Below are positions 26,522 through 38,813 of a stretch of 64,000 bases of DNA, one piece after another (the first letter of the stretch is position 1; each line of letters opens with the position of its first letter). The notes under the pieces were generated by a model. It was not told the origin of the DNA, did no database searches, and saw only the letters and a list, made by a program, of their open reading frames with translations. A program made the position numbers and the translations under genes. The stretch comes from Persicaria tinctoria. Its lineage: Eukaryota; Streptophyta; Magnoliopsida; Caryophyllales; Polygonaceae. Location: the NCBI GenBank assembly GCA_037127255.1, contig JBANSL010000010.1, positions 27,484,620 through 27,548,619 of the forward strand. The letters run 5' to 3'.

Positions 26522-26768
26522 GTGATAAAACACTGGGTTTTAACCAATTTTACACGTTAAGCGTTTTTTTACACAATAAGGACTTTTTACATACATACAT
26601 ACACATACAAACAATTTATCTCAAAACAGTAGAAAAAGAGAGCGCTTTGAGAGTGTTTGGTTTTCCTTCTTCTGCTCTTCAAGTGTGTGTTCAGGCAGTG
26701 GACTGGGCATGATTCAGTTCGATCTTGTAGATGCAGTCCTAGACTGCCTTCTACTGGATTTGAACTAA
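26522..26768 (+). other. Short unassigned stretch, possibly LINE leader
   Basis: AT-rich to mixed sequence without ORFs. It is contiguous, across the Harbinger-like insertion, with the LINE ORF1 debris at 30002-31325, so it may be the 5' leader of that LINE. The last three bases, TAA, are the target duplication of the next element. Confidence 0.35.
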
Positions 26769-29700
26769 GGGCCCGTTTGGTTCATTAAAATAAACCCCAA
26801 CAAACACTTTATTAGTGTTAGGCTAAAAAAAAATGTTTGTTTCAAGCCCTCAAAGGTAACAAAGTGTTTTAGGCCTCAAACAGTTCGGCCTAGTTTGTTA
26901 CCCTCGATTTTTTTGGGGTTTGCTTGCCGTCTCTCAGTCGCTCTCCCCAACAGGCCAACACCATCGTCCCTCCGATCTCTGTCTCGCCGGCCGAATCCGA
27001 TCTCTGTCTCGCCGACCGAAAGCTACTCCGATCTCTGTCTCACTCGTCGACTGCACCACCATCCCTCCGATCTCTGTCTCGCTCGTCGTCCTTACCTTGG
27101 TGTCGTTCGTCCATCTTCAATCTCGTTCGGTGAGTCCTTAGCCCTAATTTCGCCTTCAATTGATGCAATTTCTACCATCAATTCGAGGGAACCTCTTTCC
27201 TTGTGCTTTTCCTTCGGTTTTCCTTTCAAATCTACTTCCTTGTGCTTTCCTTCGAATCTGAGATTTCTTGTGCGTTTCAACCGAATTCTGAAGAATTGGT
27301 TTTCATTAGCTATAGGAACTTTGATTTGAGGTAAGGGGTGGTAGATTTCCTGGAGTTAGATCAAGAATTAGACGATTTTGAGCTCCAGTAATGGTTTTAG
27401 GATAGCTGCTGCAAATGAGGGTTTTTACTGTAAATTAGGGTTTTTACTGTCAATTAATCTTTGTCTAATTTATAAATTAAATCAAGCCTTTTATCAGAAG
27501 TTAGATTCCAAGTAGATAAAGAGCACAAAAAATGTAATAGTATCTTCCTGAATCTTGACATAAAAAGACAACTGTCTTAGCTAATCACACTGTTGGCCTA
27601 AACTAAACTTTCAGCGCACATATCATAAGGAGTTTCAAAATCATAGCAACCTGGTAGTGACAGAACATCTAACCTCTTTAATCGCCAGGGCCGTCTTCCC
27701 CATCAACTGCTGAAAAATGTCCCAGTTCTTTAGTCTGTGACTCCATTTAATCAAAACAAACTTGTAGATTATGTTTAGTTTAATTCACGTTTGGACTTAC
27801 TTACTAGAGTGCTAATTAAAGGTTTGAACAAATGTGTCTTCCTAAAAAGTAAAAAAATAGTAAAAGGTCATGTAGCTGCTCACTAGTCAGTAACATGTCA
27901 AGATGCCAGAACATGATGAAATGTAAAGTTGAATTAAAAAGTTGTTAAAAAATGTCATCCTCGTCAGCTGTTATAAATTATTCCAGAAAGCAGAGATCAA
28001 AGCCTTAATAGAGTTAGCTCATTTCTTTTCCAAAGTAGCAAATACTTTCATGCTTTATTTCCCGAGTCATTCTTCTTGCCTTTGCTTCTTTCTTTTTTTT
28101 CTGTTGTGATACCTCTTTGTTTTTTTTTTATATTATTATGATCATGGTTCAGAATATCAGATGCACTTGTCAGATTTGTTACTCAGATTTGTTGAACATC
28201 CGTTAATTTATATATTACAAGTCTTTTTTTTTTATCTATTGTTATTTGTTGAACCGAGGGGGTTCTTGATGTTGTTGTTGTTGGTGTTTAGTTGTTTTTG
28301 TTTGAACATGAGAAGTGTAGTAGTGTGCTTGTTGCTCGTGTTTGTTGACGTATAATTGTTGCTTATAATGTTTTTACTTTGTTATTTAAAGCTATAGGAT
28401 TGAGATTTTTTGAATGAGGTAATTGTTTAATGTTCTTAATATTGTGGTCTTTTGGTTCTTTTATTTATTTATTTTATGTATATAAATGGAATCTGATTTT
28501 ATTCATTCTCATTTTTCTTTATCTGGATTTTGTTTGATTGTTAGTGGAAATGTTAAGATATGGTTATTTCTGGTAGCTAGTCTTGTTATGTTCAGTGCAG
28601 TTCCTTTGGGATGCATTGCTTCTGATTTGAATGATTGTATCCGATTCTAAAAATGGTTATGAACTCATTGAATCAAAACGGTGCTGCAGCTAGGCAACCT
28701 GGGCTGTTTTTTTTTTGGGGGATCTCCTTGTAAGTGTTGCTCAATCTTTCTGAATTTGATTCATAGTTGGTGAGCACTTTGCTTTCATTTTCTTTTGGTT
28801 ATGCTTGCTTTACTTTGCGTGTCTATTGTCTCCTTTGATCACATTGTTTTTTATTGAGTTATTTAGCTATGGTTCCTAGTTAGTCCATCCTCCCTCTTGA
28901 ATCTGGAAAATAACAGACGCAACCGAGAGTGGGTGTGAAGCCAAAAGTCTCGCTAATTGCTTAGATGATCTGGTGCTTCTTCATGAAATGCATCACTCAG
29001 AGTTTACTTTGTATGAATTTCTACCTCAATATTCAGAATAGATTTTTGAATCAATCTTGTTATGCTATCTCCATCAGATGCTTTTGAGGTAAACTTGTAA
29101 TTATAATTATTATTTATATTTGTTTCATTAAAAACTGAATTATTTAAATAAATAGGTAGCAACAATTTTGATGGGCGAAGAGCACAAACTTCGGATTTTC
29201 TTCCAGGCAAATGCAACATTAAAGAAGCAATATGTTTCAGATCTTCTCAAAAGGAGAAACAACTGAGAATTTGAAGTGATTACGCGTTTGGGGCTTGAGA
29301 AGTGATTATGAATTTGAAGTGATATTCTGATGTGTATTGTCTTTAACTTGTGTTAACTTTTGGTTTCTGTTGTCTTAACTTCTGTTAACTTCTGGTGTAT
29401 TGTCTTGACTTTTGTTAACTTCTGTTAAGTTCTGTTGGCTTTTGTTAGCTTCTGGTGTGTATTGTTTTAACTTCTGTTAACTTCTGGTGTGTATGTCTTA
29501 ACTTCTGTTAACATCTGGTGTGTATTGTCTTGACTTTTGTTAACTTCTGTTAGCTTCTGGTGTGTATTGTCTTAACTTCTGTTAACTTCTGGTGTGTATG
29601 TCTTAACTTCTGTTAACTTCTGGTGTGTATGCCTTAACTTCTGTTAACTTCTGGTGTTTATTGTCTTAACTTATGTTAACTTCTGGTGTATATTGTCTTA

Positions 29701-29998
29701 ACTTCTGTTAACTTCTGGTGTGTATTGTCAAAACTGAGCTTTTATAGATCTCCAAGTTAGCGTTGATGATTATTACTTTCACAAATTAAAAACGACAAAC
29801 ATTATGATTTATGAGATGATTAAACATATCCCTTTCCTAAATCAATTCAAACAAACATTAAAAAATCCAATATGGAATTCAATGATTCACCTTTTAAGTC
29901 AACCAAACAAAAATACAATCAAACACTAATCCTTTCCTTTCCCTTCCCATAAAGGTAATGTATCTCTTTCCTTTCCCTAGCTCTAACCAAACGGGCCC
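26769..29998. mobile_element. Harbinger/Tourist-like element, 3.2 kb, no transposase
   Basis: The ends are perfect inverted repeats GGGCCCGTTTGGTT…AACCAAACGGGCCC, flanked by TAA on both sides (26766-26768 and 29999-30001), the 3 bp target duplication typical of PIF/Harbinger. The interior has a CT-rich leader-like stretch with four copies of ccgatctctgtctcg (26960-27100), long AT-rich non-coding sequence (27300-29000) and a short exon-like block (29150-29265). A minisatellite lies near the right end. No DDE transposase or Myb-like frame could be recognised. It is long for a MITE, so it is a gutted or gene-capturing derivative. Confidence 0.75.
29335..29735 (+). repeat. Minisatellite, unit about 32 bp
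   Basis: About 11-12 imperfect tandem copies of a unit built on cttctgttaacttctggtgt and gtattgtcttaa, with some short units lacking one part. It lies 260 bp inside the right end of the Harbinger-like element. Confidence 0.9.
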
Positions 29999-30001
29999 TA
30001 A

Positions 30002-31325
30002 GTATAGTTCTAATCAAACATGGAACAATCACAAGTTCAGTCCTCCAAATCTATCTTTAATTTTTTCTCTAACCCTTAAACACAAACTACCCCTCACAAA
30101 ACTGGGTAATCCCAGGCTTACTGATTACCCAAACCCACTCCATGCTCCTTCGATTTGCGATGAATCCTATGGAAAGCAGCAAAATTTAATTGTAATGTTA
30201 GATGGTGAAAGGATTTGCTCTTGTAAATCCTTGAAACGTCCGCCAAGCTTTTTAACCATAACCTTTAGTCTCAAACATCTACACACATTTTAACCCCCTA
30301 TGGCTAATTGTTACTCCCTTTAATCTTAATTACTGGTTTAATTATAAGCATGCAGGCACAACCATTGGTCAGTTTAGGGAGGTGGAGCGGCTAAAAAGCT
30401 TTCTTGAAGCCTGTAAAACGCCTATCAAGATATGGAGAGATACAACGAACCCCACAACCCAAGAAGGATCGATCAAATAAGAAGGAAGATGAATCCAGAA
30501 GCGGGTGATTCCGATCACCTATGAAGCCTTGCCCTTGGATTGGCGATTCAGGTATGATTCAAGCTAATAATTTGAAGATTTCTATTGGTATAGCCCATCC
30601 CCTAGCTCTCCTCCTGTTTTCACGTACATGCAAGTGTAACCATAACTTGAGAAACTTTCCTATAAATGAGCACTCTTGGATCAAAATCATACATCACCTC
30701 TCCACTCTCAATCCTGATTTCTCCCAGTTCATGAGCACACCCTGCCGTCTATGGATCCTCACAGTTCCTTCATGGATGTTCTCTCCTCAACACCACCCAG
30801 ACAGGGGCTCCCTCTGAGACCCCGAACTCCTCTGCAGCCCTAACAAGCATGGCCTTGTCCTCTGAAAACACTGCCCTTGTTTCCCTTCCTGCTGATGGCC
30901 AAGCCTTACCCATTCCTCCTCTCAATTCAATTCAGCCCCTCCTCTGGACGGCAACTCCTCGGATTTTGGGTAGAATCTCTTATCCTTACTCGATCCCTAG
31001 TGTCAAAGACTTGCACCACAAAGCTCACTGATTTCAGCCTTGTGGGTGGTTTGTCCAGAACCATGCCGACATCAAACAAGTAGTAGGGAAAATCTCTCAA
31101 GGTGAGCTAGGGTATGGACACAATCGGGAACGATTGGTTCATATTCAGGTTCTCTAATTCTGAAGACAGAGCCTACCATGTTCAAGGATCTCTCCTCGCT
31201 CTTTACCCTTTGTCGGACACCTTTAATCCCATGGAAGAAGACACCACCTCAGCTGACATCTGGGTGAGGATTCTCGGTCTCCCCCATCAATTCTACTCGG
31301 ATGATGCTGATGCAGTGCAAATGTC
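30002..31325 (+). pseudogene. LINE ORF1 debris with DUF4283 domain
   Basis: From about 31114 a frame reads DTIGNDWFIFRFSNSEDRAY, then ALYP and SADIWVRILGLPHQFY. This is the DUF4283 domain pattern of plant LINE ORF1 proteins (compare the intact copy encoded at 58967-60673). Upstream, the N-terminal part is split by stops and frameshifts (30840-31090). The element's poly(A) and ORF2 are not adjacent; sequence switches to gypsy-like at about 31325. 30002-30500 holds no recognisable coding sequence. Confidence 0.65.
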
Positions 31326-31659
31326 GATGATTCCTGATGACATTGAGGACAATAGAAGGTGTCATTCAATGGTCCTATCACTCGTGCAAGGGTCAAGAAG
31401 ATTCAAGATGCAATTAAAGCACTTCTTGTCCGTTACCAAGGAACTATGGAGCAACGGTTCAGGCCACTCTGGATCACTTTGCTCAGGACTACACCACCAG
31501 CACAGGAGTTGAGCTTCCGTCCACAAACAGAGCTCATGAAGACTCGTCAACATCCACCATGACAAGCCTTCACTCGGCTCAAGCCTTCGGTACACACTCG
31601 GTACACTCATTTCGAATGGGTTATGTCGAGTGAGCCTTGCCCATGTCGAGTCTCCTAAG
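31325..31659 (+). pseudogene. Possible C-terminal end of a gypsy Pol
   Basis: The frame from 31359 reads NGPITRARVKKIQDAIKAL. Gypsy polyproteins of the type with a DGGSC protease often end in a GPMTR(S/A)RAKK-like phrase (recollection of the family). It directly precedes an LTR, as the 3' end of pol should, but no polypurine tract is visible. Confidence 0.45.
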
Positions 31660-32546
31660 TGTTGGGCCAAGTTCTCTTGTTATTTAATTAATTCTATTAT
31701 TTCATGCAATTAGAATTAATGCAATTAGAATTAATAATGTGGAAATTAATTATATCTATCCTAGTTGTAATTCTTGTCCACTAAGTTTTATCGATCTTTC
31801 TAGGTTTACTTATCTTTAGGTATTTAAATTCTTTTTTTTTTATCAAACCAAGCTCTAACTTGCATGATAGAATTGGTTAGGCAAATTCTATTTAAACATT
31901 GTATTTCTTTTAAATTAATCAGATCGAATATAGAATTGAGGAAACATTTTGGCTAAAAGGTTCCTCGATTATCAATCTCAAAGCTCTCAAGTTTTCACAT
32001 GTTCTTGGTTACAATCGGTTCTTACACAATCACAAACACAAACCTTGCATTCGGCAAAACCAAACAAAAACCCTAGTTGGATTCGCCGCAAGAAGAAAGG
32101 AAAAGATCCGACGCTTGGACCTCGACACTGGCTCTTTGGTCCTCGGCGCCTGGGAACTCCCTCGCTCTCGCACTCTCTCCCGTATCCTCGCGTTGACTCC
32201 CGTGGGTTCGCTCTCGCACACCCGGCCTCTCGCGCACCCTGAGGAGCCTTCTCTCCTACGCTCGACGTCTTCGCTTCCAGTGAAGCGCTGGTCCTGGTTC
32301 CGCGAGCCCTGCTCCCGCGCTCCTCGGATCCCTCTCGCGCTCTCGTCCCTTGCCTTTCTTTCCGTCACTATTATTGTTACTAGAATTTATTCTAAGTTTA
32401 ATTTCGTCGCTAAATCAGTTTAATTAATTAGTTTATTATTTTGTTCCAATCAAGAGATATCGAAGCATTGCAAGATCGGGGAAATATACGGCGTGGTTCT
32501 TGATCTTGAGCCCACAGACGAAGGATCGGGAATTCCAAACGTATCA
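31660..32546 (+). mobile_element. LTR (about 887 bp) of gypsy element 1
   Basis: It starts TGTTGGGCCAAG and ends AAACGTATCA, directly followed by a PBS-like TGGTATCGGA (32549). The sequence after it leads into the gag at 35672. Positions 32040-32350 are GC-rich with frames on both strands, which I regard as non-coding. The second LTR is absent from the window, so the borders are inferred from the TG/CA ends and the PBS. Confidence 0.6.
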
Positions 32547-35500
32547 AGTGGTATCGGATTCTCAAGTTTATGCAAGTTCTTTACCCTCTTGATTCTTTAT
32601 TGAGTGATTTATTTCGTGACATGTTTTTCACCATTCCTGTTGCATAAATTTTAGATTTTTATTTTTCACCCTTCAAATTTGGCACTTTATTTAGGTTTAT
32701 TTTCTTGTTTGGATCTATAATTTTGAAGATATTGAGTTTTTGGTTGCAAAATTTGATTTTTATTCTGTTTTTTTTTATACATATCATGCCTATGACTGTG
32801 ATTTTTGGATTAAAGTATGTTATGAACTTGCACCACTAAAGAACCCTAATTTTTTCAAAATTTTAGCATATTTCTTTTTTTTTTTTCTTACTTTTAGATC
32901 ATCGTAGCTTAGAATTTAATTTAATTTTTGTTGTTTCTGTCGCCATTCCAGTAGCTTACAACGACAGTCCTTAGTAAAAAAAAAGAAGAAAATCGATTAC
33001 AAAAAAAAAGTATAGCATGCATCTTCCCTTTGTTTGAGTTAGTAACTCTTGCACTTGTTATTTCTTTTATTAGCTACTTTTTAGATGATCTATCTGGTTT
33101 CAAGCATTACAAAGAACCCTACTTGTGTGATTTTGTGCTGTGCCGACACATGAGCCTTGGTCACAACCCTGTCTTTCTGAACCGTGTTGCAACCTTCAGA
33201 TAATAGTTGACGGAGTGTGTGCACTTGATTACCCTTGTGATTGTATCGTTACTACTACTACATCTTGCTGAAATTTCGAGCATCACATTGTATTATTTTA
33301 TCCTCTACACATTAGCCGCTTGTTCATACTTGTTATCTTGTATATCCGACTTGTGGCTGATTTAAATTGCAATTTTGATCTCTACATGCTATCTTCAATA
33401 TTGCGTAATTCCGTGTCCATGCAAGATTATGTTGACTAGGCAGGAGTATGTCGAGTATTGAAATAAATTTAAAGTATAGATCAGACTGACTTCCCTGTCT
33501 CAGCAAATAAATACAAGACTTTCTCCCGTTGTAGTAAGAGAAAATCAGGATCGAATCCACGAGGAAGCACGTCAGCAGTTCTCAGGTAGCTGTAAATTCT
33601 CACAGGCAGCAGAAAGACAGAAGCACAGAAAAGAAAGAAACAAATAAACCCGGCAAGGGCAACTAAAACAAAAGAAAAGATCTAACTAAAGACAGAAAGT
33701 AAAGCAAAGGAAGTAAAGAACAAAGCAAAACAGAAACGAAAAGCAAGGACACAGAAGCTACTCGACCTCGAGTAGTTGTCCTCTATCTCGACAAGAACAG
33801 TAACGAAAACAGAAAACAGAAAACAAAGGCAATCAACTCGACAGGCAAGAACGTACTCGACCTCGACAAAGAAAAGTAAAGACAGAAACTTTAAATTGCA
33901 GAATTCGAACCAAAACTCAGATTTTGACAGAAATTAACTTCAATATATTAAAAGACTTCCAAGGCCAGGGTATCAGCACCACAACGATAACCATGCAAAG
34001 TAACACATAAAGGCATAAAAGATCATGCTTTCCATCAAATAACTTTCGTCATTAACAAATAGGCATATAGAGGCTCTCGCATAAACCCTAATTGTTACTA
34101 ACCCTTTTTCACATAATTAATCCAAGTTGCATTAAGATCACTTTCGCTTTAATAACACAAACAAGGATCACCTTCAACTCTCGCAAAAGAATCATGCTCA
34201 TAGGGAAAGAAGATGAATCGCACAAAAGATCTGACCTTTATCGCATTGCCTCACATGGCCACCGTCGGGCTCACCCCATCCCCAGAAGTGGGTGGACTAC
34301 TCACGCCTCATTGCAATCGCAGACATTGACTTGATGAAAAAACTTGCATTAAACTAAATTCCAAGACTTTACAATCCCGGCAATCCAACTCTCGTCGAAT
34401 GCCAAAACCCTAAAACCTTCGAACTCCCTAAACCGTCTCTGTGGAACTACTTGTCTTTCTCTGAAATTGAATGAATGAAACTGAGCCCCTAGGGCCTTAT
34501 TTATAGTGATCAAACCTTGCTAATCAAGGAAATAATCATCTATCTCTATCTAAATCTATATCTAAAATTATATCTAAAAGCAAAGATAAATAAATTGTTT
34601 TAAGCAAATAAATCTTAAAGGAAAAGATAAAACTAAATAGGGTAAGTCTTCATGTCTCGATAGATCTCCTTCCATAGATAGACTTTGATCAACTTTGGAT
34701 AGATCTTCGGCCATTCTCGGATTCCTTCATGCCCATGTAAAGCTAAACCGAGTAGGACTTGTCATGACGAAGCGTTTCTGGAAACTGGGTCTACTCGACC
34801 TCGACCACGACCTTGTCGATCTCGAGTAGCCCTCGTCTATCTCTAGTAGCCCTCGTCTGTCTCGAGTAGCCGGTGCTCGACAAGGCTCGGACATGGCTCG
34901 GAGGTCTAGTCGATCTCGAGTAGCCCTACTCTGTCTCGAGTAGAGGGGGTCTGCGTCTTCGTCTTCGGCTTCTCGGCTCGGCACCGCTCGTCGACTCCGG
35001 ACATGGCTCGTCGATCTCGACCAAGTCTACTCGAGATCGAGTAGGGTTCCGGGAGTCGGGTTGTCTCTGACTCAGTGTCCTCGACCAGCCCTACTCGACC
35101 AGGTGTGGTCGAACAGCCCTTGTCGAGATCGAGTAGAGGCTTGTCGATCTCGAGTAGAGTTCTCTCAGCTTTCTGTTCTGTTCTTGAAACGCACTTTCCT
35201 GAGTCCTCGTTTGTCGGATTGACGCATATGACTATGCGTTGAAAAACTCTTTCCGAGGGCTACAACTCTCATGAAGACATCAAAGCTTGATTCAGAACGA
35301 AGAATGATGAAAAATGGCCTTTTCTCCAGCTGCACCATTCTTGGCTTCTCCATGAGTTTCCTTTAAGCTTCAAAGTGCGTCCGATTTCTGCGAAATATAA
35401 CCAAAACTTGTGTAGACCTCCATATATTGTAAATAAGTGTAAACTACACAGATTCTGTATTATTCTAACCCAAATGTATGCAGAAATCGATATAAAATTA

Positions 35501-35671
35501 AGTGTAAAACATGGCAAATTAGGCTCACAACAGATTACTTGAATATTGTGTCTTGTTTTCTCGCCTAATTAACTTCTAAAAGTTAATCACTCTTAGGATC
35601 AAAAGGGCTTGCATTACTTGGTTTCTGGTCTTTGCTCTGTTTACTTGTTGCTCTTCTGATATTGTAGGAAC
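32547..35671 (+). other. Leader of gypsy element 1, carrying an inverted solo LTR
   Basis: It begins with a PBS-like sequence resembling the initiator-tRNA site with a few mismatches. AT-rich non-coding sequence follows to 33429, then the solo LTR 33430-35532, then 134 bp to the gag start at 35672. No genes are seen in the leader itself. Confidence 0.55.
33430..35532 (-). mobile_element. Solo LTR, 2,103 bp, inverted
   Basis: TGTTG…CAACA ends are flanked by a perfect 5 bp duplication GATTA (33425-33429 and 35533-35537). Orientation is set by the copy at 1-145, which is its reverse complement. About 33760-35160 is an array of short, partly palindromic words around ctcgagtag and tcgatctcgag. 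The frames inside have no recognisable product. Confidence 0.88.
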
Positions 35672-38600
35672 ATGTCTAACGAAAAAGGCGAACATAACTC
35701 TTCCCCTGCCCCTCCTACTACCCTTACTACATCCGATATGCAGTCCATCATTGAGGCTGCCTCAAAAGCTGCTTCACTAGATTTAATGGCACAGATGGAG
35801 GTTTCCAACAAAGCCCTCGACAATCGCTTAGCCATCGAAAGAGCTCAAGACCATGCTCTTCTCACTGACCAGATCAACCAAACAATTGATCGAAAATTTG
35901 AGGTGATGAAACAAAATGAGGCTTCTGGATCTATGCCTACAGGTGGTAACCCTCCCACATCAGGTAATACACCCTCCTCAGGTCAACCACCCCTTTCTAG
36001 TCAATTGCATTTTAAACTTAGATCTGCTACTCCTAATCCTTTTAATGGTGAGAATGACAAAGCTGATATACTATCTTCTTTTAACGACAATCATCACCAT
36101 AAGGGGCAGCAGACTCGGCAGCAACCCAAGAATTTCGGGAACCCACACTTTCCCAAAGGTAATTGGAAGGATAGTCGTGACAATGCTGATTTGAACGACA
36201 TGCCACATTTTGAGGACGCTTACCAAGAGGTAGATCCTAATCTTGATGATATTCCTAACCCTCATTTTGGTCGTCCTAGACTTGATAATGCACAGGCTAT
36301 CCAATGGCGAGATGTTAAAATTAAATTAGAAACTTTTGATGGTGCTACTAATGATCCCGATGCTTATATTATGTGGGAGGATCATACAAATTATGTACTT
36401 GACCATCTTCGCTATGATAAAAACAGATAGGTTGGAGGTTGTTACTTTACATTTGACAGGTATGGCTCACTCTTGGTGGTTTCGCACTCATGAAATCCGA
36501 CGTCGTCGAGGTAAGCAACATGTTGAAACTTGGTCTCAACTGCGCTATCTCCTAAAGAAGAGACACGTTCTAGAAGAGTATACAGAGACTATGAGGATGA
36601 GTTTGGCTTCTAGTAGACAGGGCACTCGCTCCCCTATGGAATACAGAGATGAGCTCGAACACCTCGCTCATATGGCTAATATTTATCTTATTGAACGTGG
36701 TTTATGTACTCAGTTTCTTACTGGTCTTAATATTTCTATTAAAAATCCGTTAGCTATTCATTCAATTAGAGATATGAACACTTTGACTCATAAAGCACAA
36801 CTTATGTATGATCAGCAACAACAGTAGAGAGCCAGAACCGACCAGTCCTCACAAGGTCGCAGGTTTGTTCCATTCCCTTCTTCTAGTCAATCTAGATCTT
36901 CTGCTAACCCTTCTATGCAACAAAAGGGAGTTCCCAACTCACCTAAACAGGGTTATCAGGTCGAAACTAGGAGAGTTGTTGCACCATTTAAGGAACGCAC
37001 TAAAGACATCCGCTGCTTCACTTGTGGTGGTTCTGGACATGTCTCTCGCGAATGCCCTCAGAAAAGGAAGGTCCTTCTCAATGATTTCGGAGATCATTAC
37101 TATGAGGAGGAGACTGTCGAGGACCATGTAATTTCGAGTGAAGTGGAGGAGGACCAGACGTTTGATCCTAAAGAAGAGATCGACCCCAACATCTTTCAAG
37201 ATACTCTCTATCTTGTCAATCGTCGGGTCCTACACATTCAAGAAGCTCCCATGACTGATCAAAGGGAGAACATGTTCCACACCAACTGTGTGGTTCGTGA
37301 GACTACCTTGAGCGTCATCATCGATGGTGGGAGTTGCTGCAACCTCATCAATGAAAAGGTAGTGGATTTTTTCATTTAACTACTACTCCTAGAGCTACTC
37401 ACTATGGACTGAATGGTATTACTGATGATGGATCTGATATTATGGTTACTAAACAATGCTTAGTTTTTATTTCTATTGGTTTATATCATGATAAGATTTT
37501 ATGTGATGTTGCTAGAATGGACTGTAGTCATATTTTGCTTAGTCGTCCTTGGTTATATGATCGTTCTGTTATACATGATGGTCGTGCCAATACATATTCC
37601 TTCACTTTTGATGGGAGGAGAGTTACTCTCCTACCCTTGTCACCTCAAGCTATTTTGAAGGAACAGGTTCGCAGGCGACAACAACAGGACGCTCAAAAGG
37701 AGGCTCAAAGGATGGAGAAGAACCGTGTGCCCCCAGCTGGCACCACCGCGCCTGCGGCCTCTGTCACCGCACCTCCGTCCACACCTTCCCCTTCTTCTTC
37801 AACACCGCCTTCTTCTACTTCGCTTAAAGGCTCTGTCAAACGACGATCTCTTGTCTCTCAGACACAGAAAAAGACTATCACCTGGAATGCTCATCAACCT
37901 CATATCCTTTTGATCATGAAAGAGGTATTACTTAATGTTTTGGATTTGAGTCATATTCCTGCACCTATTGCTTCTCTTTTCCAGGATTATTTAGATGTCC
38001 TTCCAGCTGATCTACCTCAAGGATTGCCTCCCATTCGAGGGAGTGAAAATCAGATTGACTTCGTCCCTGGCGCAACCTTGCTTAATCGCGCCACCTACGG
38101 AGCTAGCCCTGAAGAAACAAAGGAGTTGCAGCGCCAAGTCATTGACCTCATGGACAAGGGCTTTGTTGGAGAAAGCTTAAGTCCTTGCGCCGTTCCTGTG
38201 ATTTTGGTCCCCAAAAAAGATGGCTCATGGCGCATGTGTGTTGATTGCAGGGCAATCAACCAAATTACGGTTAAATATCGTCACCCTATTCATCGTTTAG
38301 ATGATATGCTTGATGCATTGTATGGTGCATGCATTTTCTCTAAAATTGATCTTAGAAGTTGCTATCATCAAATTAGGATGAAATAGGGAGATGAATGGAA
38401 AACGGCTTTTAAGACTAAGTATGACTTATATGAATGGTTAGTAATGCCTTTTGGTTTAACTAATGCTCCTTCTACTTTTATAAGGCTTATGAACCATGTG
38501 CTTAGACGATACTTAGGAAAATTTATCGTTGTTTATTTTGACAATATCTTAATCTATAGCAAGAACCTGCATGATCATCTTAGTCAATTAAAATTGGTAT

Positions 38601-38745
38601 TTGATTGTTTAAGAAAGGGAAAATTGAATGCCAATTTGAAAAAGTGTTCTTTTGCTTCTGAATCTACTATTTTTCTTGGATTTGTTGTTTCTGCTTCTAG
38701 TTTGAAGGTAGATGAGGAAAAGGTTCGAGCTATACAAGAGTGGTC
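35672..38745 (+). pseudogene. Gypsy element 1 gag-pol, truncated in RT
   Basis: The ATG at 35672 starts a Gag (MSNEKGEHNSS…). The conserved core (LETFDGATNDPDAYIMW…) is split by a frameshift near 36420, and a TAG stands at 36825-36827. A CCHC knuckle follows (CFTCGGSGHVSREC, 37015), then the protease motif VIIDGGSCCNLIN (about 37318), another frameshift near 37375, and RT ([46 protein letters not shown]). A TAG lies at 38384-38386, and the RT box reads [10 protein letters not shown], so the second catalytic Asp is Asn. The sequence ends abruptly after KVRAIQEW at a junction with the end of another element's LTR. RNase H, integrase and the 3' LTR are missing. Confidence 0.9.
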
Positions 38746-38776
38746 CCAGGGACATAACAGAAATTGGTATCAGAGC
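38746..38776 (+). other. 5' LTR stub and primer binding site of the chromovirus
   Basis: The stub ccagggacataaca equals the last 14 bp of the 3' LTR (51053-51066). After gaaat comes TGGTATCAGAGC (38765-38776), complementary to initiator methionine tRNA. Everything upstream of the stub belongs to gypsy element 1. Confidence 0.9.
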
Positions 38777-38813
38777 AAGACCTTGGCCAACGCGCGATTT
38801 TTCTTCCGATTCC

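Noticed and set aside
31949..32423. Coding frames in the LTR at 31660-32546
   Set aside because: GC-rich, open on both strands, no known product, and located inside an LTR.
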